23,010 nt of DNA from Folioceros fuciformis (GCA_049999805.1 JBNGIO010006379.1:429315-452324), one strand, 5' to 3'. Shown: positions 1-8,639, counted from the stretch's first letter. A program made the numbers and translations. The notes: generated from the sequence alone by a model not told the origin.

Positions 1-75
1 TAGTTGTAGTTGTAGTTGTAGTTGTAGTTGTAGTTGTAGTTGTAGTTGTAGTTGTAGTTGTAGTTGTAGTTGTAG
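1..75. repeat. (TAGTTG)n hexanucleotide microsatellite
   Basis: Twelve perfect TAGTTG units and a partial unit start at the window edge, so the true length is unknown. Read on the minus strand in the frame of the adjoining open frame, the array encodes alternating Tyr-Asn. A GTAAGT splice-donor match lies just before it on the minus strand (83 to 78), so the array could instead be intronic. Confidence 0.95.
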
Positions 76-284
76 GTACTTACGGGGTTGATATCCTTGA
101 GTTTAGGGTAGTCCCCCTTTTTCTTGTGACTCTCTTGGAGCCTCTTCACCCTCTCCTTTAAGATAGATGGGATCTCCCATCTCTTTTGGAAAAACAAAGA
201 AGAATCAACTTGTTTTTTGAACTTAGCAACAACATTCTCTTTTATTATAAAGTACTTATGGCTATGTAGTACTTTTTGTACCAT
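1..284 (-). CDS. Unrecognised partial minus-strand frame, basic, ending in a Tyr-Asn repeat or at a splice donor
   Basis: The frame runs from an ATG at 284-282 to the left edge with no stop, giving 94 codons, and is cut by the edge. The product starts MVQKVLHSHKYF. It is rich in Lys, Arg and Glu (for example the stretches ILKERVKRLQ and SHKKKGDYPKLKD) and then reads into Tyr-Asn repeats encoded by the microsatellite. An in-frame TAA lies shortly upstream of the ATG, so the ATG is the natural start unless the region is an internal exon. A GTAAGT donor match at 83-78 would end an exon just after the residues INP and place the repeat in an intron. I do not recognise the family. Amino-acid composition and the absence of stops over some 70 non-repetitive codons favour real or recently real coding, but this is inference. 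Confidence 0.4.
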   Translation of the reverse strand, partial: MVQKVLHSHKYFIIKENVVAKFKKQVDSSLFFQKRWEIPSILKERVKRLQESHKKKGDYPKLKDINPVSTYNYNYNYNYNYNYNYNYNYNYNYN

Positions 285-292
285 TGTACTTG

Positions 293-410
293 ATATGGTT
301 GTTGAGTACAATGCTTAGCTTAGCATTCCTATTCTTTTGTCGAAGCATTATTGCTGCTTAATATGGTTGTTGAGTACGATGCTTAGCATTTACATTCTTT
401 CATTATTGTT
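293..410. repeat. 68-bp direct tandem duplication, diverged
   Basis: The segment ATATGGTTGTTGAGTAC followed by A/G-ATGCTTAGC occurs at 293 and again at 361, a spacing of 68 bp. The first 27 bases differ at one position. After that the copies diverge, although both contain CATT-rich stretches. It lies between the minus-strand frame and the plus-strand ORF, so it may sit in a shared upstream region. Confidence 0.75.
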
Positions 411-540
411 GCGCGGTTCTTATGTCTACTCATTGTAATTTTGTTTTGTTTTTTAGGGTTTTCACGACCAACTGTTGAAGATCCTTTTGAAGTGCAAAAG
501 CTTAGCTTTGTAACCCGCCCAAAGTATTGTCTTGTCGTAA

Positions 541-990
541 AGACAAAGACTAAAAATGGACGATTACATCATAAGACAAAGATTGGAAATGGACGAAAAT
601 ATTAGAAGACAAAGATTGAAAATGGACAAAATTATTGAAAGACAAAGACGTGAAATGGATATAATTATTCAAAGCCAAAGACGTGGAATGCAAGATATGA
701 TGGAAGCACAAAGACTTGATATGGCCCATCCTATGGGAGAATGGGAAAGGCACGTTATCTTTAGAGAACAAAGGCTCAAAATGGACAATATTATTAACGG
801 ACAAAGATTGGAAATGGACAATATCATCGAAAGTCAAAGATTGGAAATGTATTATTTTATGAAAAGGCAAATCCTAGAAATGGAAGATATTATCAACGCA
901 TCAAGACAAGAAATGAACATTACGATGGAAAGACAAAGACTTAAAATGCAAGATAAGATGGAAAGGCAAAGACTCGACATGATGGAAAGC
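541..990 (+). repeat. 33-bp periodic coding repeat (about 12 degenerate units)
   Basis: Units of 33 nt encode 11-residue modules with consensus M-D-x-I-I-x-x-Q-R-L-E/K. Most units align without gaps. One carries a longer insert (MAHPMGEWERHVIFREQRLK) and the last is shortened. The motif CAAAGA for Gln-Arg recurs in nearly every unit. The low DNA identity but well-kept protein pattern suggests selection on the coiled coil at some time. Confidence 0.8.
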
Positions 991-1587
991 CAAAGGCTCT
1001 ATATACCTGATAATGATATGACTCAAGTGGTAGATAATATTGATGCAAATGCAAATAGCAAGCTAGGTAATGACCCAATTAACTTAAATAAGGGAACCTA
1101 TTCAAATGAAGAGATGGGTTGCTGCCAATATGATTCAAATATGAAACATGATGTGAATGGAGAGATGCCATTGCATTCTGATCCACATGCTTTGCCGCAT
1201 GTGGCATTTGATCCAAATGAAAGAGCAAATAGATATCATGACCATGACGAGGGGGGTAATAGTAGATATCACGCCCATGACGAGATGGGTCATAGCACAT
1301 ATCATTCAAGTGGCGAGTATAATCTACTTCAAGTAGTACATAATGGCCACTATGGTTCAAATGCTTCATATGATCCACATGAAGAGGAAGAGGAACAAGA
1401 AGAGGAAGAAGATCAGGAAGAGGCTGCCACATACAATCAAAATGGAGAGGAACCTAAAAACCAAAAGCATTGGAATTATACGCACAAAGACCAATATGAT
1501 GCCCCACATAATCCAAATGGAGAGCCAGCTATTGACGAATCAATGCACCGTAATGACCAACACGATGAGATGGTTAATAACAACTAA
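556..1587 (+). CDS. Unrecognised protein with 11-residue repeats and an acidic His/Asn-rich tail
   Basis: This 343-codon ORF has two parts. Residues 1 to about 150 are built of 11-residue units such as MDDYIIRQRLE, MDENIRRQRLK and MDNIIESQRLE, a hendecad spacing typical of long coiled coils. The remainder is hydrophilic, rich in Asn, His, Asp and Tyr, with a Glu run near residues 276-289. The repeat pattern begins five codons before the ATG (RQRLK), directly after an in-frame TAA at 538-540, so the N-terminus may be decayed or supplied by a spliced upstream exon; TTTTTTAG at 449-456 is a possible acceptor. After the TAA at 1585-1587 the same frame stays open to the gap with a similar composition (SNNGHDPNPMRHNG), so the stop may be a CAA-to-TAA change. 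No domain is recognised. It could be a fast-evolving host gene or part of a repeat element. Confidence 0.5.
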   Translation: MDDYIIRQRLEMDENIRRQRLKMDKIIERQRREMDIIIQSQRRGMQDMMEAQRLDMAHPMGEWERHVIFREQRLKMDNIINGQRLEMDNIIESQRLEMYYFMKRQILEMEDIINASRQEMNITMERQRLKMQDKMERQRLDMMESQRLYIPDNDMTQVVDNIDANANSKLGNDPINLNKGTYSNEEMGCCQYDSNMKHDVNGEMPLHSDPHALPHVAFDPNERANRYHDHDEGGNSRYHAHDEMGHSTYHSSGEYNLLQVVHNGHYGSNASYDPHEEEEEQEEEEDQEEAATYNQNGEEPKNQKHWNYTHKDQYDAPHNPNGEPAIDESMHRNDQHDEMVNNN

Positions 1588-1634
1588 TGCTCCAATAATG
1601 GCCATGATCCAAATCCAATGAGACATAATGGCCA

Positions 1635-1734
1635 NNNNNNNNNNNNNNNNNNNNNNNNNNNNNNNNNNNNNNNNNNNNNNNNNNNNNNNNNNNNNNNNNN
1701 NNNNNNNNNNNNNNNNNNNNNNNNNNNNNNNNNN
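1635..1734. other. Assembly gap of 100 N
   Basis: Exactly 100 ambiguous bases, the usual placeholder for a gap of unknown size. It sits at the edge of a 39-bp tandem array, which probably caused the break. Reading frames cannot be carried across it. Confidence 0.98.
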
Positions 1735-2007
1735 ACCAATATAACCAACATTATTCGAATTACGTGAATAGACACTAATATAACCAACATTATTTGAATT
1801 ACGTGGATAGACACCAATATAACCAACATTATTCAAATTACGTGGATAGACACCAATATAACCAACATTATTTGAATTACTTGGATAGACACCAATATAA
1901 CCAACATTATTCAAATTACGTGGAAAGACACCAATATAACCAACATTATTTGAATTACGTGGATAGGCACCAATGTAACCAACAATATTAAATATACGTG
2001 GATGGAC
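1735..2007 (+). repeat. 39-bp tandem array (7 units, cut by the gap) with 78-bp higher-order period
   Basis: Seven 39-bp units start at 1735, 1774, 1813, 1852, 1891, 1930 and 1969, followed by a partial unit. Each could encode a 13-residue module (NYVDRHQYNQHYS or NYVDRHQYNQHYL). From unit 2 to unit 6, TTTGAA and TTCAAA alternate, so the array probably grew as a 78-bp dimer. The coding frame is broken by TAA at 1776-1778 where other units have CAA, and it ends at TAA in unit 7. The left end is hidden in the gap. It may be the C-terminal repeat region of the ORF at 556-1587, but the gap prevents proof. Confidence 0.9.
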
Positions 2008-2196
2008 ACCAATAGCACATCTCCTTTAGTCTAATGATTCCTGCTGCTCCTCCTCCGATCACTAGCTGTGAGCAACTTCATATCTTGTGCCAATTGGACT
2101 CCAGAGGTTGCAAGGCAATTAATTGTAGGCCCCTTGGACTCAGCGAGCTGTGGGGTGGCTATAGGCACGCGATTGTTTTAGTTTTTTAGTCGCATC

Positions 2197-2201
2197 ATGT
2201 T
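2197..2201. repeat. Target-site duplication ATGTT, left copy of the copia element
   Basis: ATGTT lies directly before the first base at which the two LTRs match. The identical pentamer follows the 3' LTR at 12593-12597. Confidence 0.85.
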
Positions 2202-2454
2202 TATAAATATAATAGAGTTAGGGTTAGGGTCGCATAATTATATAAATAGCTAGTGTTTATTTATTAAGTCCAAACGATGGATAGCTATAGACGCGTCCAA
2301 GGGCCGTGCCCTAAATATTAAACGCCACCCTGACGGGTCATCACAAACAGGTGCCCGCACGCCTTTTAAGGCCACACGGCCCTCAATCAAGCATTCTCTG
2401 TTTTTTTCTCTTCTTGCTTCCATCCCCTCTCGTTCGATCCTACAATCCGCTTCA
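2202..2454 (+). repeat. 5' LTR of the copia element (TA...CA ends)
   Basis: It matches 12338-12592 along its whole length. It begins TATAAATATAATAG and ends CCGCTTCA, so the termini are TA...CA and not the usual TG...CA. It contains the telomere-like GTTAGGGTTAGGG, a TATA-box candidate TATAAATA at 2241-2248, and a pyrimidine-rich stretch near the 3' end. The boundary is set by three agreeing signals: the end of LTR homology, the target duplication, and the purine tract before the other LTR. Confidence 0.9.
2241..2248 (+). promoter_or_regulatory. TATA-box candidate in the 5' LTR
   Basis: TATAAATA in an AT-rich context, 214 bp before the LTR end, is kept exactly in the 3' LTR at 12377-12384. 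The position suits an LTR promoter driving the genomic RNA. No start site can be seen directly. Confidence 0.5.
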
Positions 2455-2466
2455 TGGTATTAGAGC
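2455..2466 (+). other. Primer-binding site, tRNA-Met type
   Basis: TGGTATTAGAGC starts immediately after the 5' LTR. Plant copia elements typically have TGGTATCAGAGC, complementary to initiator tRNA-Met; here one base differs (C to T). An ATG follows at 2470. Confidence 0.88.
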
Positions 2467-2469
2467 AAG

Positions 2470-3576
2470 ATGGGCCCAGCCTCCCCTAGCGTTTGCGCGA
2501 TCTGCAGAAGCATAGACTGCATCAAAAACCTGCCTCACTTACATGTCTGGGCAGTGATCGCCGCACTCAAGAAATCGCTGAGCCGCTTTGGGGAGATGGC
2601 TGACTCCTTTCTTGCAAGCGCCGTTGAGCACTACTACAGCGAGTGCGCGTTGCTATGCCAAGATTCAGAGGAAGAGACAAACAGCAGTTCGTCGATCCAT
2701 TCGCGGGTGCGCCAGGAGACTCTGTCGAACTCCAACATCAAAGACTCACCCATTTCTTCAATTCACACTGCAAGAACCTGCACCATCATAGACGCACTGT
2801 CAATCTGTCCGTTCGTCACAAACCTGATGCACTGCATTCTTTACACACACAAATCCAGCAGGAAATTGCACAGGCACGTGAAATCTCTGCTTAGTCTGCA
2901 TGCAGGTTGGCAAGTAATCGCACCTTACTTTGTCAAGATTGCACAAATGATATGAATTCCTATCCCTCACCTGCAACACAAACTCCTGGTCGAGGTGTAT
3001 GAATTAGTAGTAATCTTGCGCAATCACATTGCAGAGTTAACCTCTAGATTCAGCAACACCAACCTCAAAATAGACACTCTAATCTCACAAGTATCTGCTC
3101 TATCCGTCCCTAAAACAATACAACCTGCTTGTGTGCACTGTGGGTCAAGTACCTTACAAGAATCAATCCCACCAGTGGTCAGGAACATGCTAAGTATGGA
3201 GAAAGTCTTCAAGAACGAACTGCAAAGGAAGGAAGCAATTGAACCCTCACAGGTTCACCCACAGTAAAAAGGGTACATGTCAGATGGAGGTCGTGGTGGT
3301 TGAGGCAGCAGACCACATAGAAACCCTCGAAGACCTGGTAGAGGTAGAGGAACTGAACGAAGTAGAAGAAGTGAAGACACAAATGATTCAAATTTAACCG
3401 AAGACTACTTCGACCCCCTCTCCCTTTCACACAATACTGGAGAGTCTAGCACGCGTCCAGCCTTGTCTGCAGCACAACTCACACAGGTTGCTCAGTTAGC
3501 ACAAGTAGATCAAGCCACAAGGGCTGCACTAGCTGCTAGGATAGTGCAAACATGGCAAATCCAGGCGGGGCTGTAA
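2470..3576 (+). pseudogene. Pre-gag open frame of the copia element with CxxC and RGG-like segments, broken
   Basis: A single frame (start MGPASPSVCAIC at 2470, three bases after the primer-binding site) can be followed to TAA at 3574-3576, interrupted by TGA at 2953, TAA at 3265 and TGA at 3301. The first about 160 residues include CAICRSIDC and an Ala/Leu-rich stretch. Parts of 2640-2890 also read plausibly in another frame, so a frameshift is possible. Residues after 3270 are Gly/Arg-rich (SDGGRGG, RRPGRGRGTERSRR), like an RNA-binding RGG region, and then Ala/Gln-rich. The frame overlaps the gag ATG at 3552 by 25 nt, with gag in the minus-1 frame. A pre-gag ORF of this size is unusual for copia. 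It could be an N-terminal gag extension, a leader ORF or captured host sequence. No family is recognised. Confidence 0.55.
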
Positions 3577-4440
3577 CAAATAACACAACAGTCCACAACC
3601 TGAAAATTGACTTTGAAGAAAAAGATTGGTTTTCAGGTTCTCACTTTGATATCTGGGCAATGAGAGTCAAAATAATGCGGGAGAATGGTCTTTGGGAGGT
3701 TGTAAGCGGGCAAGCTCCCAAACCTCCACAAACTGCTTGCCAAGTTGACTAGGATGCATGGGCTAAGCGTGACCTACAGGCACTAGTGGTTATTCAGTCT
3801 GCATTTGACATGTCAATGATGTTGCATACTCAAGATGCAGAATCCATGAAGGCAGTTTGGGACTCATTAACCCAGATATACCAAGTAACGAACGGCAGCT
3901 CCATTGTTCAGTCCACAAGAGCTTTCTACAATTGCCAAAAAAAAGAACATGAGACAGTGGAGCAGCACCTTGCTAAATTCAAGGCACTCACGGCGAGGCT
4001 TACTTCAAGTGGCACGAAAATTGATGAGCTGCAAGCATCGGTTGCCCTCCTTCTCTCTTTGCTAGAAAGCTACCGTACTTTTGTAAGCAATCATAGCTCG
4101 AACCTTCGAGCAACAACAACTGCAACAGCTGCAGGTCAGCCACCAGGAATCTCCTTGTCTGACATGATCGGAGCTCTTCTGGAAGAAAAGTCCACGCATA
4201 AGGCAAGCAGGGGTGGTTCCTCCCATCGAGGAGAGGCCTTAAATAGGGTGCTCTATGTTAAAAGAGGCCCTAGGAAGCCACCACCACGTCAGCCTTGGCC
4301 ATCAACCAACAACACTGCTTACAGAAGACGACCTGCAGCTCGTGGCTCAAAGAAAAAAGGCCCATGTAATTGGTGCATGATACCAGGCCACTTTGAAGCT
4401 GAGTGTAGAAAGAAAAAAATTGGGGAGCCCCGGAGGACTG
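3552..4440 (+). pseudogene. gag: Copia Gag (capsid and nucleocapsid) with zinc knuckle and an amber stop
   Basis: This is the structural protein that forms the retrotransposon particle and packages its RNA. It starts MANPGGAVTNNT at 3552. The capsid part shows the copia pattern: a W near FSGSHFDIWAMRVK, then WDSLTQIY, STRAFYNCQKKE and VEQHLAKFKAL. A TAG at 3750-3752 interrupts the frame after 66 residues; the same frame resumes at once (DAWAKRDLQAL) and stays open to the frameshift near 5099. A basic linker precedes a CCHC zinc knuckle at 4365-4406 (CNWCMIPGHFEAEC, spacing C-2-C-4-H-4-C), which binds RNA. It reads directly into protease, as is usual in copia. The stop makes this copy non-functional without readthrough. 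Confidence 0.88.
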
Positions 4441-4900
4441 CCTCACCTGCAGAGATGAACATCGCACAACGTAAGTCCAACACCTTGCTAGTTGTGTGTT
4501 TAGTGTCATCAAAATTAGACAGAGATGCATGGTTCCTAGATTCAGGAGCCTCCGCACACTGCTATCACACTAAGGAAGCCTTTAGTGAATACACAAAACT
4601 ACCACCTGGTCAGACTGTGCTTATGGGAGATGAGAGAGCATGCCCCATAGCTGGGATGGGAATAGTACTAGTGCTGCTGCAAGATAAAACTACCATACAG
4701 CTTCGGGACGTCCTTCATGTCCCATGTGTAGTGAAGAACTCAGTGGCTCTTCTCAAATTTTCCAAACACACACAGCTGAATACCTTCTTCAGTGGCGACA
4801 CCTGCATCATTACAGACCCTAAGTCAAACAACAAGGTCAAAGCTGTAGGAACACCTATTAATGACATCTATAAGCTAGACTTTGCCTCTAAGCTGTGTCA
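4441..4900 (+). pseudogene. pol: Copia aspartic protease region
   Basis: It lies in the same frame as gag. The catalytic motif DSGA is at 4539-4550 within AWFLDSGASAH, the standard copia protease signature, followed by the conserved LMGDERACPIAGMG and LRDVLHVPCV blocks that shape the retropepsin fold. The enzyme would cut the Gag-Pol polyprotein. This stretch itself has no stop or frameshift, but it lies downstream of the TAG at 3750. Confidence 0.9.
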
Positions 4901-5464
4901 GCCACACGTCAATGTCAGTCAAGCTGCCCTCCAAAAACAAGATGCCATGCTTTGGCACTGCAGACTTGGTCATGTAAATTTTGACAAGCTAAAGGACATG
5001 GTGAATGCCAACAATCTGTACCGAGAAAAGTTTGTGCTGCGGTGTGCTGACAAACAGTTCTGTGAGGCCTGCATTTTCGGCAAACATCACAGGCAGCCTT
5101 CACAGATGCTAATCCTACAAGAGCTAACAAGATACTGGAGCTTGTGCACTCGGACATATGTGGTCCCATGTCCACAAACACCTTCGGCGGGGCTAAATAC
5201 ATTCTTACATTTATTGATGACTGGAGGAGGTATGTAGTCGTGTACCTTCTTAAGCTGAAGAGCCAGACTTTGGGCTGCTTCCAAGAGTATGTGAGCTTCG
5301 CCCAACGCCAGACTGGGGAGCTCATAAAAACCCTGCGCAGCGACAATGGAGGGGAGTACTATTCAGAGGCATTTATGGATTACTGCAAAGAGCTGGGGAT
5401 ATTAAGGCAACTTACCGTACCTTACACATCTTCACAGAATCCAATTGCTGAACTGACCAATCGA

Positions 5465-5500
5465 CGCCTGCAGGAGATTGCACGCCTGCAGGAGATTGCA
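5465..5500 (+). repeat. 18-bp perfect in-frame tandem duplication inside integrase
   Basis: CGCCTGCAGGAGATTGCA occurs twice back to back, adding six residues (RLQEIA) in the helix after the catalytic Glu. Being perfect, it is recent relative to the LTR divergence, or it arose once selection had ended. Confidence 0.92.
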
Positions 5501-5522
5501 AAGTCCATGCTGAAATTGTCAG

Positions 5523-5527
5523 GCCTG
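5523..5527. repeat. Target-site duplication GCCTG, left copy of the nested element
   Basis: GCCTG sits at the last base of matching integrase sequence and is repeated at 9257-9261 where integrase coding resumes. Because the element starts with T and the next target base is also T, a 6-bp duplication (GCCTGT) is formally possible. Confidence 0.85.
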
Positions 5528-5680
5528 TGTGGGCAAGCGGGCATGGTATCCCTACCAGGCACCCGCTCACATGTATCGTGGCCACATCAATCCCAAGATC
5601 GTTGTAGGTTTCCCCGGAATTGCTCCCCTCTGAGCCTGGTCAGCTACGTCTATCGCTCCCCTACACAACTCAACTCTCCC

Positions 5681-5884
5681 AACCACGTACCTACCAATTT
5701 GGCCACACGCCCCATCAATAGGTAGGCACCATTCCTTCACTTGGAAGGGCCCCAGTACCTCCCCTACCGATTTCTACCTTCCAATCACGTTCCTACCAAT
5801 CGTGCAACACGTCCCTTGAGTAGGTAGGCACCATTCCTTCACTTGGAAGGGCCCCAGTACCTCCCCTACCGATTTCTACCTCCC
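5681..5884 (+). repeat. Two tandem copies of a 102-bp unit near the left end of the nested element
   Basis: The unit is clearest from GGTAGGCACCATTCCTTCAC (5721 and 5823) through CTACCGATTTCTACCT. About 65 bp are nearly identical; the rest of each unit (CACGT-CCTACCAAT...) is more diverged. It contains several CCTACC/GGTAGG motifs and lies in the subterminal zone. Confidence 0.88.
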
Positions 5885-6147
5885 TACACTCGATACCTTT
5901 TCCTCACAAGGCTCCCTACAACACCTTCCTCTACCCACAATGCCTTTGGCTCAAGTTCTTTGTTCTACTTATATAGGATGGCAGACGGCTTCCTACCTAC
6001 CACTAGCCGCGGCCAGCTTTAACTACGCACACCTACCAAGAGGCTAAGACCTACCAATAGTTGCTAAGGCAGTATGCGCCGATGAAGAGTAGGGCTGTCG
6101 GTGCCGCCATAGAAGATTCGTTGACCCCCTTTTTCAAAAAGGTATGG

Positions 6148-8438
6148 CTAGGATGGCTCTTGAAGGGAGGCAGAGTCTGAAGGTTGAGCCACTGGGCCCC
6201 CCTCCATTATTGGGATTCGTCTTCTTTTGGATCCACAAGCTTCCACCGTACCTTCCTCTGTGTGGATCTCTTGGGCTATCCCTTCACCACCACCTACAAG
6301 TTTGGTAGGGGAGGATTCCCCTTGTTCCTCAACTTGAGGCTCCTTCCCTACGTAGGGTGGGAGTGTTCCCTCCGTAGGTAGGGTACCTACCATTCCTACT
6401 CCTCCTCTCGTAGGTAGGTTCCCTACCCCTCCTCTCGTAGGTAGATTCCCTACGAGAGTAGGTACCTCTTGTTGCGTGCTCTTCCTTGCCCATAGCAGCT
6501 CCTCAGGTTTCCATTGCGAGCTCTCCAGGTCCATACTGTTGTCCTCTTGAAAGTTTGCAGGTAGAGGCATTGTCTCCAGGGCCTCACGATCGTCATCATG
6601 TGGCCCAAGATACCTTCGCCTTGCCAATGCTGCCAGTTCCTTGTGATGAGCGAATAGAAGTTGGTGTAGGTGGAGGTTGCGATTTTGTTGAGCTAGATCT
6701 ATGGTATCCATGTCAATAACCCAATCCCCACTCTCGCATCTACTCTTGTAGATATCCCGTTTAGCCTCCATCGCCCCTACCTTCAATTGTAGGTCAAGGT
6801 TTTCTTGATGAGTTGCATGAAGCTTGGTCATGCACCCCGCCAAGTAGGCATAGTCAGCATGAAACCTACGAGCTCGAACCACCAGCATCCTGTGAATCTT
6901 GGTCTGATGCTCAGCTTCTTGTTGTGCTTTCTCCTGCTGAAGGTCTTCTAATTGGATGGTCAATTGTTCCCTCTCCACTCGCTCTTGTTGCCCTGCTTCA
7001 AGTTGTTGCTGGAGTTCCTGGTTCGCTTTAGAATTCTGTGCCTTCAACTCATCTAGCTTGCCTTATAAATCCTTTGCAACGTAGACTTGTTCCCGTAGCT
7101 GTTCCTCCACCACCTTCCTAGTTTCCTCAGACTGGGCGAGGTCCCTTCGACATGCAATGATCTCATGTGATAAACCTTGTTGGGAAGTTTGCAACGTGGT
7201 CACCTGCTGGGTCAACTTCTCCAGTCCTTGCCTTTGCTCACCATCCTTGAGGAGACACTGTTCTCGCTCCTTTTCCAATTCCTGCACTTTGGATTCTAGT
7301 CGTGCCTGGTTTGCATCCCGACTTATGTCCTCCTGTAGTAGGGTTGCAATCATTGCACGGGCCTCTCCCCAGTTGATGTGTTGTAGCTGTTGGCTACACT
7401 GAATGATGTTGCTCCACACTCCCAACAAAGTATCGTTACCTTGGCTTGTGGCGTGTGCTCCTCAAGCTCCTTCCCAATTCACTGGGCTCCTTCTCCCCAA
7501 ATCTGGTGCTCCACTGTGTGCTTGCACTACTGGTGTCATCGCCAAATCCCCTACCTGGTACCCTACCTCAACTATTGGCTGGCTTGGTCCAGGATCCCTC
7601 ATTGTCTCCATCTCAGTTGGGGCGGAATTTAGGGCTGCGGGGGTGGTGACTGATGGTAGCCTTCGGTCCCTTTGCTGCTCCCTAGGTCTCCGTATCAACG
7701 GGGTGTCATCTTCATCAGAGTCATCATAGGCTGCCATGGCTGATTCGGAATCAAGTGGGGACTCCTCATCCGTAAGAGGGGTCGACACTCCACCGGAAAT
7801 AAAAGCCTCCCCCTGCAACGGGACAACTACAAAAGGTTGTTCCGCCTCCTCCAACTCCTCTTGTGTTAACAACCCTTCTGTCTTCCATAAGTGCACCAAG
7901 TAAGTCGAGAGGTAGCAAGGACTTGCACTCCCACCCTCCCTACCGTTCGGCTTGAGCAACTTCTCCCTGTGGTAGGTATACGCCTCATACATAATTAACC
8001 CCTAGTCTGGCTTGGCTCCTTAAGTCACTCTCCAAAGGAAGTGAAGGAAAGCATTGCTGAAATATGAGGTGCGTTGATAGTTCACCAATCCAAGAACCAC
8101 CTTAGTGAACAACCGCCATTTGAGCTCCTTGATCTTCTCAATCCTCCACCTGTTCTTGGTTCTTGCTAGCTCTCCTCCCAACAACAATTCTAGTGCCCCA
8201 TATGGTAGGGTGGTGCTGGGTGACCTCCGCCCATCTATGGTTTTATCCGGGATCCCAATACCATCGCTCTCCTCTTCCGACCTACCATACACCTGTCAAA
8301 TGCTCCGGACAGTCCAACACCGAGGGTCAGTCCTCGCGTTTCGTTCAGGTAGGGCTTCCAACTCCTCCTTCGATTGCTGTAGGTTGGTATAGCACTCCTT
8401 CACCAAGCCTTCATGAACATACGATCAGTGTCTGCCAT
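6148..8438 (-). pseudogene. Long coiled-coil protein frame of the nested element, interrupted by stops
   Basis: One minus-strand frame can be followed from about 8424 to TAG at 6150-6148, broken by TGA 8298-8296, TAA 8022-8020, TAG 8004-8002, TGA 7464-7462 and TAA 7065-7063. A likely start, MADTDRMFMKAW, lies one frame away at 8438 and joins by a frameshift near 8410. In order it encodes a basic region (NRWRIEKIKELKWRLF), a Tyr/Leu-rich segment (MYEAYTYHREKLLKP), an acidic, Pro-rich part (YDDSDEDDTPLIRRP), a long Gln/Glu/Leu/Lys coiled coil (7430 to about 6700), then a tail with a tandem NLPTRGGVG repeat. I recognise no transposase motif and no known family. It may be an accessory protein of the element or a captured host gene. 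Confidence 0.6.
6384..6460 (-). repeat. Short tandem GTAGG-rich repeat inside the coiled-coil frame
   Basis: CTCCTCTCGTAGGTAG and its near copies occur in tandem, encoding NLPTRGGV twice plus variants (GTLPTEG) on the minus strand. The same GTAGGTAG core is the motif enriched near both element ends. Confidence 0.75.
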
Positions 8439-8639
8439 ATATCTAGTCAAGATGGATGTTTGCGTCACATGCTCAAGTCCGTAGGTCTATCAAATCCCTT
8501 GAGTTCAGTTAGCCCCCAAAGCAAGAAAAGGACGGAACATTGGTTTGGGGAGAGCTGGCTGCCCTCATGGGTCGTCCCCTACTACCGGAACCCACCTGAG
8601 TATTGTTGGAGGTCCGCGCCATAGTTGATAGAAGAAAAC

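Larger units (their letters stand above)
4901..5527 (+). pseudogene. pol: Copia integrase, N-terminal half (zinc domain and catalytic core), frameshifted and interrupted
   Basis: The gag-pre-integrase/HHCC zinc domain is visible as LWHCRLGHVN and CADKQFCEACIFGK. Near 5099 (after HHRQP) the frame shifts by loss of about one base, and the catalytic core continues in the next frame: HSDICGP with the first Asp at 5153-5155, LRSDNGGEY with the second Asp at 5342-5344, and NPIAEL with the Glu at 5450-5452, so the DDE triad is present. The usual Gly after QN is Pro. An 18-bp direct duplication (5465-5482 and 5483-5500) repeats RLQEIA just after the Glu. Coding stops matching integrase after LSGL, where the nested element enters. 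The partner half resumes at 9257. Confidence 0.9.
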
